Source: Actinobacillus seminis
Lineage (GTDB): Bacteria > Pseudomonadota > Gammaproteobacteria > Enterobacterales > Pasteurellaceae
DNA: 64,000 nucleotides
NCBI RefSeq assembly: GCF_002263215.1
Contig: NZ_NLFK01000003.1
Span: forward strand, 124,001 to 188,000
Direction of reading: 5' to 3'
A program made the position numbers and the translations under genes. The notes under the pieces are model-generated. The model made no database searches. It saw nothing but the letters and a program-made list of their open reading frames with translations, and was not told the origin of the DNA. Positions 18,952-27,381 of this stretch are shown here, piece after piece. Within the stretch, counting starts at the first letter, position 1. Every line of letters begins with the position of its first letter.

Positions 18952-20712
18952 ATGACAGAACAAACTTTTATTTTAGGTAAAGATGCAGCGCTTGAAGAAA
19001 GTATTGCAAAATTTCAAAAAAAATTGACCGCACTTGGTTTCAATATTGAAGAAGCCTCATGGCTTAATCCCGTTCCCAACGTTTGGTCGGTTCACATTCG
19101 CGACAAGGATTGCCCACAATGTTTTTCCAACGGTAAAGGTGCCAGCAAAAAAGCCGCGTTGGCATCCGCCTTAGGCGAATATTTCGAGCGGCTTTCGACC
19201 AACTATTTCTTCGCAGATTTCTATCTCGGTCAGGATATTGCCAACGGAGAATTTGTACATTACCCAAATGAAAAATGGTTTGAAATTGAAAAAGAAGGGA
19301 TAATCCCCGCCGGTTTATTGAATGAAGAATTATTACAATATTACGATCCGAATGAAGAATTGACACCGGAATTATTGGTGGATCTGCAATCCGGCAATTA
19401 CGATCGCGGTATTGTAGCAATGCCTTATATTCGTCAATCGGATCAATCTACGGTGTACTTCCCGCAAAGTATTATCGCAAATTTATATGTTTCCAACGGG
19501 ATGTCTGCGGGGAATACCGAAAATGAAGCTCGCGTCCAAGGTTTATCCGAGGTTTTCGAACGTTACGTTAAAAATAAAATTATTGCCGAAGCCATCAGCT
19601 TACCGTTAATTCCGACAGAAGTGATGGCGCGTTATCCATCCATCCAAGCGTCCATCCAAAAATTAGAAGAAGAAGGCTTCCCGATTTTGGCTTATGATGC
19701 TTCCTTGGGGGGTAAATATCCGGTTATCTGCGTGGTGTTATTGAATCGTGATAACGGAACCTGTTTTGCTTCTTTCGGTGCCCATCCAAATTTCCAAGTG
19801 GCGTTAGAACGTACTGTCACCGAATTGTTACAAGGTCGCAGCTTAAAAGATTTAGACGTTTTCTCCCCGCCATCCTTCTACAACGACGAAGTGGCGGAAC
19901 ATGCCAATTTAGAAACCCATTTTATTGATTCCAGTGGCTTAATTTCTTGGGACTTATTCAAACAAGATGCCGACTTTACGTTTGTCGATTGGGATTTCTC
20001 AGGCACCACGCAACAAGAATATGACAACTTGATGGCGATTTTCCACCAAGAGAAAAAAGAAGTTTATATTATGGATTACAACCATTTAGACGTTTATGCC
20101 TGCCGCATTATTGTGCCGGGAATGTCCGATATTTATCCGCCAGATGATCTGTTGTATGCCAATAATAATATGGGCATGATTTGGCGTGAATTGTTGTTGG
20201 ATTTACCGAATTTCCAACAATCCACAGCAATGTATCACGATATTCTCGCTCAATTGGATCTACAAGGTATTGATGATGCGACGCGTGTGCGTGAATTTAT
20301 CGGTATCGTGGCACCACCGGCATCCGGCTGGTCAACATTGCGTATCGGTGAATTAAAATCCATGCTGTATCTTGCGGTCGGCAATCTCGAGGCGGCGCTG
20401 GATTGGGCGAATTGGACATTAAATATGAACAGTTCGGTGTTTAGTAAAGAGCGTGCTAACTATTATCGTTGCTTAATCAGCAGTATTGAATTGTTCTTAG
20501 ACGACGAACGCGACAATGAGCAATACCGGATGGTATTTGAAAAAATGTATGGCGAAAGTGCGGTTCGTTTTGCTTGGAAAGCGATTCATGGCGGCAATCC
20601 ATTCCATGATTTATTGGCAGATAATGAGCATTTGCAAAAATTTACTGCGCACCAAAAATTATTGGACGCGTATGAAAAATTACAAAATGCTAAACAAACA
20701 AATTGGAAATAA
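18952..20712 (+). CDS. ycaO: YcaO, accessory factor for ribosomal protein S12 methylthiolation
   Basis: 586 residues from the ATG at 18952 (AAGGA lies seven to eight bases upstream; an in-frame start nine codons earlier is weaker). The protein is close to E. coli YcaO over its whole length: EASWLNPVPNVWSVHIRDKD, then the ATP-binding YcaO domain with GKGASKKAALASALGEYFER and SEVFERYVKNKIIAEA, and a C-terminal TPR-like half. YcaO proteins activate amide backbones with ATP; in enterics this one assists RimO on S12. The C-terminal proline-rich end of some homologues is absent. Confidence 0.95.
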   Translation: MTEQTFILGKDAALEESIAKFQKKLTALGFNIEEASWLNPVPNVWSVHIRDKDCPQCFSNGKGASKKAALASALGEYFERLSTNYFFADFYLGQDIANGEFVHYPNEKWFEIEKEGIIPAGLLNEELLQYYDPNEELTPELLVDLQSGNYDRGIVAMPYIRQSDQSTVYFPQSIIANLYVSNGMSAGNTENEARVQGLSEVFERYVKNKIIAEAISLPLIPTEVMARYPSIQASIQKLEEEGFPILAYDASLGGKYPVICVVLLNRDNGTCFASFGAHPNFQVALERTVTELLQGRSLKDLDVFSPPSFYNDEVAEHANLETHFIDSSGLISWDLFKQDADFTFVDWDFSGTTQQEYDNLMAIFHQEKKEVYIMDYNHLDVYACRIIVPGMSDIYPPDDLLYANNNMGMIWRELLLDLPNFQQSTAMYHDILAQLDLQGIDDATRVREFIGIVAPPASGWSTLRIGELKSMLYLAVGNLEAALDWANWTLNMNSSVFSKERANYYRCLISSIELFLDDERDNEQYRMVFEKMYGESAVRFAWKAIHGGNPFHDLLADNEHLQKFTAHQKLLDAYEKLQNAKQTNWK

Positions 20713-20742
20713 ATTTTCATTCCATTAATCGATCGTAATATC

Positions 20743-20779
20743 GGGCTAAAATTGTTTTGCTACATTTTAGCCCTTTTTT
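20743..20779 (+). terminator. Terminator of ycaO
   Basis: GGGCTAAAAT and ATTTTAGCCC form a ten-pair stem with an 11-base loop and are followed by six T. Confidence 0.92.
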
Positions 20780-20897
20780 GAAAAATTTTTCTTTTGATCG
20801 TGAATAAATATTAAATACTGTGATCTACTGCAAAGAAATATTAACGATTTATCAGTATGATATAACAAAGTTTTTTTAATGAAATAAGGAGTTTTTT

Positions 20898-21317
20898 ATG
20901 CAAACTTGGACGCCGGAAATGTGGCAAGCCGCATTGGTCGGATTAATTATCGGTTTTTTACTGGGATATTTCATTTTGCGCCTCACTAAAAGTTCCGTGA
21001 AACAACAAGTGAAAACCGAGGCAGAATTAAAACAGGTAAAAGTAGAATTGGATAACCAAAAACAACAACTTGAAAAACATTTTTCCGAAAGTGCGGATTT
21101 ATTAAAAACCCTAGCAAAAGATTACCAAAAACTCTATAGCCATTTGGCAACGTCTTCTAACGCATTATTGCCGGAATTAGCCACAAAAGAATTATTTTCT
21201 CCGCCGCTTATCAATGAAAAAATAGATGATTCAGCGGAAAATGAAAGCGCAATTAAGAAACATCCGCCACGTGATTATTCCGAAGGTTCATCCGGTATCT
21301 TAAAAGTGAAAAAATAA
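20898..21317 (+). CDS. zapG: ZapG/YhcB-family cell-envelope division protein (DUF1043)
   Basis: 139 residues with an AAGGAG ribosome site. One N-terminal membrane helix (WQAALVGLIIGFLLGYFILR, about residues 9-28) is followed by a long coiled coil (KTEAELKQVKVELDNQKQQLE) and FSESADLLKTLAKDYQKLY, the conserved centre of the DUF1043 family. The tail is disordered. ZapG/YhcB links envelope growth and division in E. coli and is encoded directly before degQ/degS there; the same order with degQ is seen here. Confidence 0.9.
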   Translation: MQTWTPEMWQAALVGLIIGFLLGYFILRLTKSSVKQQVKTEAELKQVKVELDNQKQQLEKHFSESADLLKTLAKDYQKLYSHLATSSNALLPELATKELFSPPLINEKIDDSAENESAIKKHPPRDYSEGSSGILKVKK

Positions 21318-21354
21318 CACCGTCCTTTTCTATGAAGTAAATAACAACATACTA

Positions 21355-21376
21355 AGGGTAGGTTCGTCTGCCCTTT
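21355..21376 (+). terminator. Probable hairpin after zapG
   Basis: AAGGGTAG and CTGCCCTT can form an eight-pair stem (one G-T) with a short TTCG-like loop, followed by TTCT. Weak U-tract, so only a possible terminator. Confidence 0.5.
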
Positions 21377-21436
21377 CTCGTAGAAAAAATTCATCAAATT
21401 CCAGAACATTTCTCCATTTTTTTTGTCTTACGAAAT

Positions 21437-21460
21437 ACATTGTGAAACAATGTTTTTTTT
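21437..21460 (+). terminator. Strong intrinsic terminator just upstream of degQ
   Basis: ACATTGT and ACAATGT form a perfect seven-pair stem with a GAA loop, followed by eight T. It ends only 27 bases before the degQ start codon, so either it ends zapG transcripts and the degQ promoter is squeezed into what follows, or it is an attenuator in the degQ leader. Confidence 0.75.
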
Positions 21461-21487
21461 ATTCTTTTATTTAATGGAGAACATAAA

Positions 21488-22861
21488 GTGAAAAAAAGAA
21501 ATTTTGTATTAACAAGTATTGCACTCGGATTAAGCGTATTAACCGCATCATTACCGGCACAAGCGAATTTGCCTACGACAGTGGAAGGACAACAATTGCC
21601 AAGTCTTGCACCTATGCTTGAAAAAGTACTGCCTTCTGTGGTTTCCATCTCAGTGGAGGGTAAACAAAAATCGCGTTACATCAATCAAGATATTCCGGAA
21701 GAATTTAAATTTTTCTTTGGACCGGATGTGTTTGGCGACAGAGCGCCGCGCAGTTTTAGAGGTATCGGTTCAGGGGTCATCATCAATGCAGAAAAAGGCT
21801 ATGTCTTAACCAACAACCATGTCATTGACAACGCCGATAAAATCACCGTTACCTTAGAAGATGGTCGAAAATTCAAAGCGAAAGTCGTTGGAAAAGACGA
21901 TATGTCCGATGTGGCGCTTGTTCAATTGGAAAATCCAAAAAATTTAACCGCAATTAAGATCGCCGATTCTGATAAATTACGCGTCGGCGATTTTACCGTT
22001 GCCATTGGTAACCCCTTCGGTTTAGGTCAAACCGTCACCTCCGGTATTGTTTCCGCCCTTGCCCGTTCTACCGGTTCCGACAGCGGTACTTATGAAAACT
22101 ATATTCAAACTGATGCCGCCGTAAACCGCGGAAACTCAGGCGGTCCATTAATTAATTTACAAGGCGAATTGATCGGGATTAACACCGCCATTATCTCGCC
22201 AAGCGGTAGCAACGCAGGTATCGCTTTTGCGATTCCAAGTAACATGGCAAATAGCCTTGTGCAACAAATTATTGAATATGGCGAAGTGCGTCGCGGTTTG
22301 CTAGGCATCAAAGGTGGCGAATTAAATGCCAATCTTGCTAAAGCTTTCAATGTGGATGTTCAACAAGGAGCTTTCGTCAGCGAAGTATTGCCAAATTCAG
22401 CCGCTGAAAAAGCCGGTATTAAAGCCGGTGATATCATTACCGCTATCAACGGACAAAAACTCGCTACCTTTGCGGAATTACGTGCCAAAATTGCTACCAG
22501 TGGAGCCGGTAAAGAAATTGAGTTGACCTATTTACGCGACGGAAAATCCAATAACGTAAAAGTGATACTGCAATCTGATGAACAAACCCAAACATCAACT
22601 AGTAACATTCTCTCCAACTTGGACGGTGCGGATTTGGAAAATTACAACAAAAATGGCGTTCAAGGTGTATCGGTCACCAAAATTGCACCACGTTCTTTAG
22701 CTGAACAACGTGGATTGAAAGTCGGTGATATTATCATTGGAGTTAACCGCACGAAAATCGAGAACTTAGCACAATTGCGTAAAATTTTAGATCAAAAACC
22801 AACTGCGGTGGCATTAAATATTGTACGCGGAGAAAGTAATTTTTACCTGCTTGTACAATAA
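21488..22861 (+). CDS. degQ: Periplasmic serine protease/chaperone DegQ/DegP (HtrA)
   Basis: 457 residues from a GTG start with GGAG upstream. A signal peptide ends near QAN (about residue 26). The trypsin-like domain shows all three catalytic residues: His in LTNNHVIDNADK, Asp in DMSDVALVQL and Ser in NRGNSGGPLINL. Two PDZ domains follow (GAFVSEVLPNSAAEKAGIKA and GVSVTKIAPRSLAEQRGLKV). The short LA loop favours DegQ over DegP. It degrades or refolds damaged periplasmic proteins. Confidence 0.95.
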   Translation: MKKRNFVLTSIALGLSVLTASLPAQANLPTTVEGQQLPSLAPMLEKVLPSVVSISVEGKQKSRYINQDIPEEFKFFFGPDVFGDRAPRSFRGIGSGVIINAEKGYVLTNNHVIDNADKITVTLEDGRKFKAKVVGKDDMSDVALVQLENPKNLTAIKIADSDKLRVGDFTVAIGNPFGLGQTVTSGIVSALARSTGSDSGTYENYIQTDAAVNRGNSGGPLINLQGELIGINTAIISPSGSNAGIAFAIPSNMANSLVQQIIEYGEVRRGLLGIKGGELNANLAKAFNVDVQQGAFVSEVLPNSAAEKAGIKAGDIITAINGQKLATFAELRAKIATSGAGKEIELTYLRDGKSNNVKVILQSDEQTQTSTSNILSNLDGADLENYNKNGVQGVSVTKIAPRSLAEQRGLKVGDIIIGVNRTKIENLAQLRKILDQKPTAVALNIVRGESNFYLLVQ

Positions 22862-22878
22862 TCAATAAGACACAAACA

Positions 22879-22909
22879 AAAAGTGCGGTTAAAATGACCG
22901 CACTTTTTT
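22879..22909. terminator. Inverted uptake-signal terminator between degQ and the exporter gene
   Basis: AAAAAGTGCGGT and ACCGCACTTTTTT face each other around a seven-base loop and are followed by T residues; suitable for both convergent genes. Confidence 0.85.
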
Positions 22910-22924
22910 CATATCAATAATATA

Positions 22925-23935
22925 TTAAACGCCGAATAACACTGCTCCACCGCGTTCTTGCAAGGTAGTTCCATAAATCAAAGTCACCGCAAAGAAAATC
23001 AAAATAGCGCCGACCGCTAATTTCACCACATCCTCAAGATTTAAACTTAAATTCGGCGATAAATACCATTGCCCTAATTTTATTGCACTGCTACGCGCAT
23101 ATTGCACCATCAAAGCAAATCCGGACAACATTAACCCGGTTCCCAGTGCCATCATCATAGTAGCAAGAATGCCCCACCAATATAAATTCAGCATATAGGC
23201 TAAAAATAGCACGAAAATCGCACCGGAACAAGGACGCATACCAATACTTAAAATCACTAAAAATTTAGATTTCAGATTGTTGGCTTGTTCAAGTTGAGAG
23301 GCATCCGGTAAATGTCGATGTCCACATCCACAATGTTCAGAATGCCGATGAAAAACAGGCGTTTTTTTGACCGCACTTGGTTTCATAAAATCCGAGGATT
23401 CTGCAAAATGAATACGATTAACTTGCAAAGCGGTTTTTGCCGGTCGCCACTGTTTACACAATGCCACACTGCTTTGATACACCCATTGCAAACCCAACAA
23501 CAAAATTAAACCGAATGCAACTCGCTCCATCCATAACTGACTCAATTTGAAATAGGCAGAAGACAGTTGTAAAACCAATACGGCAATGGAGGTAGCAACA
23601 ACTGCAACTACACCTTGCATCAAAGATGATAACAAACTTAACGCCATGCCGGCTTTCAGTTTAGACTGATGAGTTGCCAGATAACTTGCAATCACGAATT
23701 TACCATGACCCGGTCCCACCGCATGAAAAATACCATATAAAAAACAAATTCCGATAAGTAATGTACCGGCTTGCATCGGCTGCTGCTTAATTGCACGCAA
23801 ACATCCCCCTATTAATTGATTAAACTCACGTTGCCAATCAATAATTTTGGTAAACAGATAAGGAAATAAAAAAGCAATTCCGAACAATAAAATAACCAGT
23901 AAAATAATATAGTTATATGGTCTTTTCAGCTGCAT
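22925..23935 (-). CDS. NicO-family nickel/cobalt exporter (RcnA-like)
   Basis: 336 residues with about six to seven membrane helices. Family motifs are GIFHAVGPGHGKFVIASYLA (the HxPGHGK signature of RcnA/NicO) and ILSIGMRPCSGAIFVLFLAY. A metal-binding His/Cys cluster between them (HRHSEHCGCGHRHLPD) matches the histidine-rich loop of this family. Likely expels Ni2+ or Co2+, or acts in their handling; downstream partner of the DUF1007 gene, 11 bases apart. Direction of transport is inferred from family. Confidence 0.88.
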   Translation of the reverse strand: MQLKRPYNYIILLVILLFGIAFLFPYLFTKIIDWQREFNQLIGGCLRAIKQQPMQAGTLLIGICFLYGIFHAVGPGHGKFVIASYLATHQSKLKAGMALSLLSSLMQGVVAVVATSIAVLVLQLSSAYFKLSQLWMERVAFGLILLLGLQWVYQSSVALCKQWRPAKTALQVNRIHFAESSDFMKPSAVKKTPVFHRHSEHCGCGHRHLPDASQLEQANNLKSKFLVILSIGMRPCSGAIFVLFLAYMLNLYWWGILATMMMALGTGLMLSGFALMVQYARSSAIKLGQWYLSPNLSLNLEDVVKLAVGAILIFFAVTLIYGTTLQERGGAVLFGV

Positions 23936-23946
23936 AAGCCCTCCCT

Positions 23947-24624
23947 TTATTTACAGTCAATATTCACTTTCTGAGCAAATATGATACCAAGAGAACTGTC
24001 CACATTACGTTGACTGCGATCTAAAGATGCTGCATATTCCTGAATTTTTTCATCGTAATTTGGTTCAATTACCGTTCCTTGGCAATTTTGCGGCAATGCA
24101 GAAAAATCCACCGTCTCTCCATTCGTTTGATCATACATCATTGAAACATAGTAGGTTTTATCATAAGTTAATAATTCAACTCGATTATCTTTCAGCGGTT
24201 GCGGTTTTGCTAATAGGAAGTCAAAATAGTAAAGCACTTGCATCCCATTTTCTTTCATCCCATAATTTTGCGGCTGACGTTTAAATTTGATTTTTTTGCC
24301 TTGTTTATCATAAGCATAGCTAAAATAATGTTCGTTAATGATATTTTCGATCACTTCATCCACTAATTTTTGACGCGCCACTTTGTCATTATTAGAGTTT
24401 TTCAAGTCATATAAAATAGAAGACGAACTCATTTCATCCAATAATAATTCCAACGTAAATCCTGTTAGTTGCTGATCTTTTACCAAGGGTTTACTTTTCA
24501 TGGTAATAAACGCATGCGGATGTGCGACTGCTTGCGTCACATAAAAAAACCATATCAAAGAGATAAGCTTGAATAACTTCTTCACGATTAAAAACCTTAT
24601 TTTATTAAAATAGCGGTTGTTCAT
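23947..24624 (-). CDS. DUF1007-family periplasmic protein of a metal exporter pair
   Basis: 225 residues. A signal peptide (LFKLISLIWFFYVTQAVAHP) exposes an N-terminal HPHAFITM, a potential metal-binding His motif characteristic of DUF1007. FTLELLLDEMSSSSILYDL and YDKTYYVSMMYD are conserved family regions. The pair with a NicO exporter is common in Pasteurellaceae. The true start may be the internal GTG at about 24585, which gives a cleaner signal sequence. Confidence 0.85.
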   Translation of the reverse strand: MNNRYFNKIRFLIVKKLFKLISLIWFFYVTQAVAHPHAFITMKSKPLVKDQQLTGFTLELLLDEMSSSSILYDLKNSNNDKVARQKLVDEVIENIINEHYFSYAYDKQGKKIKFKRQPQNYGMKENGMQVLYYFDFLLAKPQPLKDNRVELLTYDKTYYVSMMYDQTNGETVDFSALPQNCQGTVIEPNYDEKIQEYAASLDRSQRNVDSSLGIIFAQKVNIDCK

Positions 24625-24759
24625 TTTAACATAAATTTAAAATAAAAGAATTCACTCTTCGAATTACCACACCCGATTTTTGCACAATTATTCAGTTTAA
24701 CCGCATAAAAAAACAGATATTTCATTTAACATAAATCCGCCTAAAGTTAACACCATTTT

Positions 24760-24773
24760 TTGATTTACATCAA
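24760..24773 (+). promoter_or_regulatory. Perfect FNR box
   Basis: TTGATTTACATCAA is a perfect copy of the FNR consensus TTGAT-N4-ATCAA. Its centre lies about 42-48 bases before the proposed RNA start (CATTCT at 24800-24805 as a -10 element), close to the class II activating position, so anaerobic activation is expected. Confidence 0.9.
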
Positions 24774-24807
24774 GAGAATTACATATTCTTCTTTCTTTCC
24801 ATTCTGC

Positions 24808-24926
24808 TTTTATGTAGCATAAACGATGTCAAGTGATAGCTTGATATTCATAAAGTTCCTAAATAAAATAATCATAAATATATAGCTAAACTACTTTCCT
24901 ACCACCCATCTCGGGTGGTTTTTTTA
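24808..24926 (+). ncRNA. fnrS: FnrS-like anaerobic small RNA
   Basis: About 115-120 nt between the FNR box and a terminator (ACCACCC-ATCTC-GGGTGGT followed by seven T, 24900-24925). E. coli FnrS is 122 nt, is FNR-activated, and carries GTCAAGCGATGGGC in its 5' seed region; here GTCAAGTGATAGC occurs at the corresponding place (24828 on), and a second short motif ending in AAGTTCC resembles its later unpaired seed. No open frame with a ribosome site fits. Start site is approximate. Expected role is Hfq-dependent repression of aerobic genes when oxygen is absent. Confidence 0.72.
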
Positions 24927-25567
24927 TCTATTAAACGATCTTCATATTGCCGGCGGCTCTGAAAATAAACATCAACCAGCTTTATTTTTACATTTAGATA
25001 CAACGCAAGAACTACATTTATCGTAATCATATCATTAATACTTCGCATTCCGTATTATAGGTGATTTAATAATACGAGTGGACAAGACAAAGCGAATAGT
25101 GAGCAAAACTTGTTTAATACCTTTGATTATTATAAAAATGAGCTTGAAGCAAGGCAGAAAGAGTATAATCGTAAAGAAAATAAAAGATGTATTGCATTCT
25201 TGGATTGTAATGTTTATTAAATTATTTTTAGGTACGGCAGCATTAGCCGGAATAATTTATTTTTGGCATCTCATTACTTCAACATATTTTACTTGGAATG
25301 GCTGTCCGGTATTTAAGATGCATTTTTTATCTATTGAACAACCGGATAAACTAAGTACATTTTTTGTAACGGCCGTATTGTCAAGCACATTCACAAGTTA
25401 TGCTAAAAAATTCATTTCACAATGTTTATACAAACATTGTGAGTAATTTAAAATTTCCAGCGTCTGTCAATTTAACAGATGCTGATAAACAAAAAAGACT
25501 ATTTCTGATCTGCCCCTCCAAAAAAAAGTTGGACTAAACAGCCAACAGATTAAGGTGCAGATTTTTT

Positions 25568-26075
25568 ATGACTAAATACAACCAATCTTTCAAACAACAA
25601 GTGCTCGAATTTTATTTTCAAAACGGGAAAAATGGCTCACTCACTCGTCAGCATTTTCAGCTGGAGAAAAGCACATTACGTCATTGGATTAACCAATATC
25701 ATCACTATGGTTTCAATGGGTTAGCTGTTTTAGGTAAGAAGCAAACCTATTCGCCCGAATTTAAATTATCTGTGATACAAGCGGTTAAAAATGGGCAATT
25801 TTCTGCAAGAAACGCTTGCTTTCATTTTGGGATTGCCAATTCAAGTATTATCAGTCAATGGTTGCAAGCCTTCGATAAACACGGTATAAAAGGTTTATTA
25901 CCCAAACCAAAAGGGCGTCCGTCAATGAAACCGAAATACCCGAAAATGCCACCCACCAAAAACTGAGGAAGAACGCTTGCGTTACCGTATTTTAGAGCTT
26001 GAAGCAGAGAATGCGATTCTAAAAAAGTTGCAAGAATTCAACCAAGCCAAAATGCGGAAAAAGCAAAAGTTGTAA
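25568..26075 (+). pseudogene. IS3-family OrfA, frameshifted
   Basis: Two helix-turn-helix modules (QHFQLEKSTLRHWINQYHHY and ACFHFGIANSSIISQWLQAF) match IS150-type OrfA. After KPKYPKMPPTK the frame is lost at an A5 run near 25955; skipping one A restores TEEERLRYRILELEAENAIL, the leucine-zipper region, and KKLQEFNQAKMRKKQKL to a stop at 26075, overlapping orfB. Confidence 0.85.
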
Positions 26076-26110
26076 AGGCACTGCGAGAGCAATTTCCGCT
26101 TGAAATCCTG

Positions 26111-26635
26111 TTGCCGCTTATCGACTTAAAACGCAGTACTTTCTTTTATCACCTTGCAGATAAAGTGGATAAAAATGTGGAAACTATGCAGAAAGTGGCT
26201 GAGATTTATCACGAAAACAAGGGTAACTATGGCTATCGTCGTATCACGCTGATATTGAGAAAAATCCGGACAATCAACCATAAAAAAGTCCAAGCGATAA
26301 TGCAAAAATTGGGCTTGAAAGGGAAATGCAAACGTCGAAAATATAGTTCGTATCAAGGTAAGGTGGGCAAAATTGCAGATAATTTATTGAAAAGAGATTT
26401 TTCGGCTACCGCCCCGAACGAGAAATGGGCGACAGACATCACGGAATTCAAATGTGCGGAAGGTAAGCTCTATTTATCACCGATTAAGGATTTATTTAAT
26501 GGGGAAATCATCGCCTATGACTTGGCAGAAAGCCCAAACTTTGATGAGTACATTCATTACTACAACAATGAGCGTATTCAAGTGAAATTAAAAGGACTAA
26601 GTCCTGTAGAATACGGAATTCAGTCCTTAAGTTAA
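26111..26635 (+). pseudogene. IS3-family OrfB (transposase), catalytic core deleted
   Basis: The frame begins upstream of 26111 (KVVKALREQFPLEILLPLID) and contains the HTH_21 region (YHENKGNYGYRRITLILRK), then NEKWATDITEFKCAEGKLYL with the first catalytic Asp. DLAESPNF is followed directly by DEYIHYYNNERI, so around 90 residues that normally carry the second Asp and the Glu of the DDE triad are missing, in frame. Without them the transposase is inactive. Confidence 0.88.
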
Positions 26636-26769
26636 AGCAGTCTAACTTTTTGGGGGCAGATCTTTCCAGCTATATCTTTTCTTAAAAGACGTAGATTAAA
26701 AAACACTAACCAATTTGTTGAGCAATCTCTGATATATCTGGAGAATAATAGGTATTGAGTAACATCCTT

Positions 26770-27074
26770 TTACATTTCTATGTCCGCTATCTTAGCCAAT
26801 GTCATTACATCAACTTTTTTAGCTAAACGTGAACAGGCTTCACGACACGTATCATGAAAATGTGATCATGATCATCCAATTCTGCTAATACTTTCATTTT
26901 TCTGAAAATAGCCTCATGGCTTCCCGATTTTTATTCTCCGGCATCAATTTAAGATTCAAGCGATAAAGCCCGGCGAGTAGCCTCTGTTTTCGTTGTAAAT
27001 GTTGCTGACTTTCTAACTCCATTCTTATGTATTTCAGCTCTTCATTTGTCTCCACGTTTTCTGAATGTAGCCAT
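26770..27074 (-). pseudogene. Ghost of a tyrosine-recombinase integrase beside tRNA-Leu(GAG)
   Basis: From ATG at 27074: MATFRKRGDK, stop (TGA for Trp), RAEIHKNGVRKSATFTTKTE, ATRRALSLES, stop, IDAGE. This is the N-terminal arm-binding domain of the same integrase type as at 35496 (MATIVKKNNNWRVQIRRKGI). After a gap, FHDTCREACSRLAKKVDVMT and LAKIADIEM correspond to the catalytic HxxR box and what follows. At least three stops and a deletion of most of the catalytic domain. It reads away from the tRNA 3' end, as in the second locus. A spurious 101-residue frame covers it. Confidence 0.82.
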
Positions 27075-27089
27075 TTATTCCACCTTATG

Positions 27090-27110
27090 TTTGGCGTAAA
27101 TTTGGCGTAA
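27090..27110 (-). repeat. Direct repeat upstream of the ghost integrase
   Basis: TTTGGCGTAA occurs twice in tandem with one base between the copies, 15-35 bases upstream of the ghost integrase start. The live-looking copy at 35.4 kb has the related repeat TTTGCACCCAA at the same place, so these may be arm-type integrase sites. Confidence 0.55.
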
Positions 27111-27242
27111 TTAGATAATAAACCAAAATAAATAACAATGAAATATAACAAATAACTCCTAACAACTGAATAAATAAACAGTATACACAATAACTGCATA
27201 AAACATGTAACTTATTGAAAATAAAGAAATATAAGGAAATAT

Positions 27243-27271
27243 AAAAGCCTAGTCGTTAAACTAGGCTTTTA
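27243..27271 (-). terminator. Terminator of the secG-tRNA-Leu transcript
   Basis: AAAAGCCTAG and CTAGGCTTTT form a perfect ten-pair stem with an eight-base loop just beyond the tRNA 3' end on the minus strand. Confidence 0.88.
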
Positions 27272-27276
27272 AATTA

Positions 27277-27362
27277 TGGTGCTCCGAGCGAGACTTGAAC
27301 TCGCACGTCCTACGGACACTACCCCCTCAAGATAGCGTGTCTACCAATTCCACCATCGGAGC
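27277..27362 (-). tRNA. tRNA-Leu (anticodon GAG)
   Basis: 86 nt on the minus strand. The acceptor strands GCTCCGA / TCGGAGC, the D-arm GGTAGACACG, anticodon loop TTGAGGG (GAG), a long variable arm typical of leucine tRNAs, the T-arm GAGTTCAAGTCTC, and an encoded CCA are all present. It lies 19 bases after secG, with which it is probably cotranscribed, and its 3' end faces an integrase ghost. Confidence 0.97.
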
Positions 27363-27381
27363 GCTAAGAAGCAATCTGTTT

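Larger units (their letters stand above)
24625..25077. other. Gap holding a small-RNA gene
   Basis: 453 bases without a convincing protein gene. It contains a perfect FNR box (24760-24773) and a putative small RNA ending in a strong terminator (to about 24926); the remainder up to 25077 is AT-rich with no signal I can name. Confidence 0.6.
25506..26662 (+). mobile_element. Defective IS3-family (IS150 group) element
   Basis: Imperfect inverted ends TGATCTGCCCC (25506) and GGGGGCAGATC (to 26662) extend inward as AAAAAGTT(G/A)GAC on both sides. TTTC at 25502-25505 is repeated at 26663-26666, a 4-bp target duplication suited to IS3 elements. Inside lie a frameshifted orfA and an orfB missing the centre of its DDE domain. 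It cannot move by itself. Confidence 0.85.
25078..26758 (+). pseudogene. Membrane-protein gene broken by a frameshift and an IS insertion
   Basis: The left part (GTG at 25078) encodes a basic N-terminus and two hydrophobic segments (VMFIKLFLGTAALAGIIYFW; FFVTAVLSSTFTSY). At the A6 run near 25406-25411 removal of one A keeps the frame open through NVYTNIVSNLKFPASVNLTD up to the IS left end. Taking out the IS with one TTTC copy joins LF to PAISFLKRRRLKNTNQFVEQ in the same frame, ending at 26758. The two parts therefore belong to one gene. No family recognised. Confidence 0.68.

Noticed and set aside
26894-27199. 101-residue minus-strand frame with a hydrophobic N-terminus, possible membrane protein
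   Set aside because: Its downstream two thirds run in another frame across the decayed integrase (27074 to 26770), and the hydrophobic part lies over AT-rich spacer. The recombinase similarity explains the DNA better.
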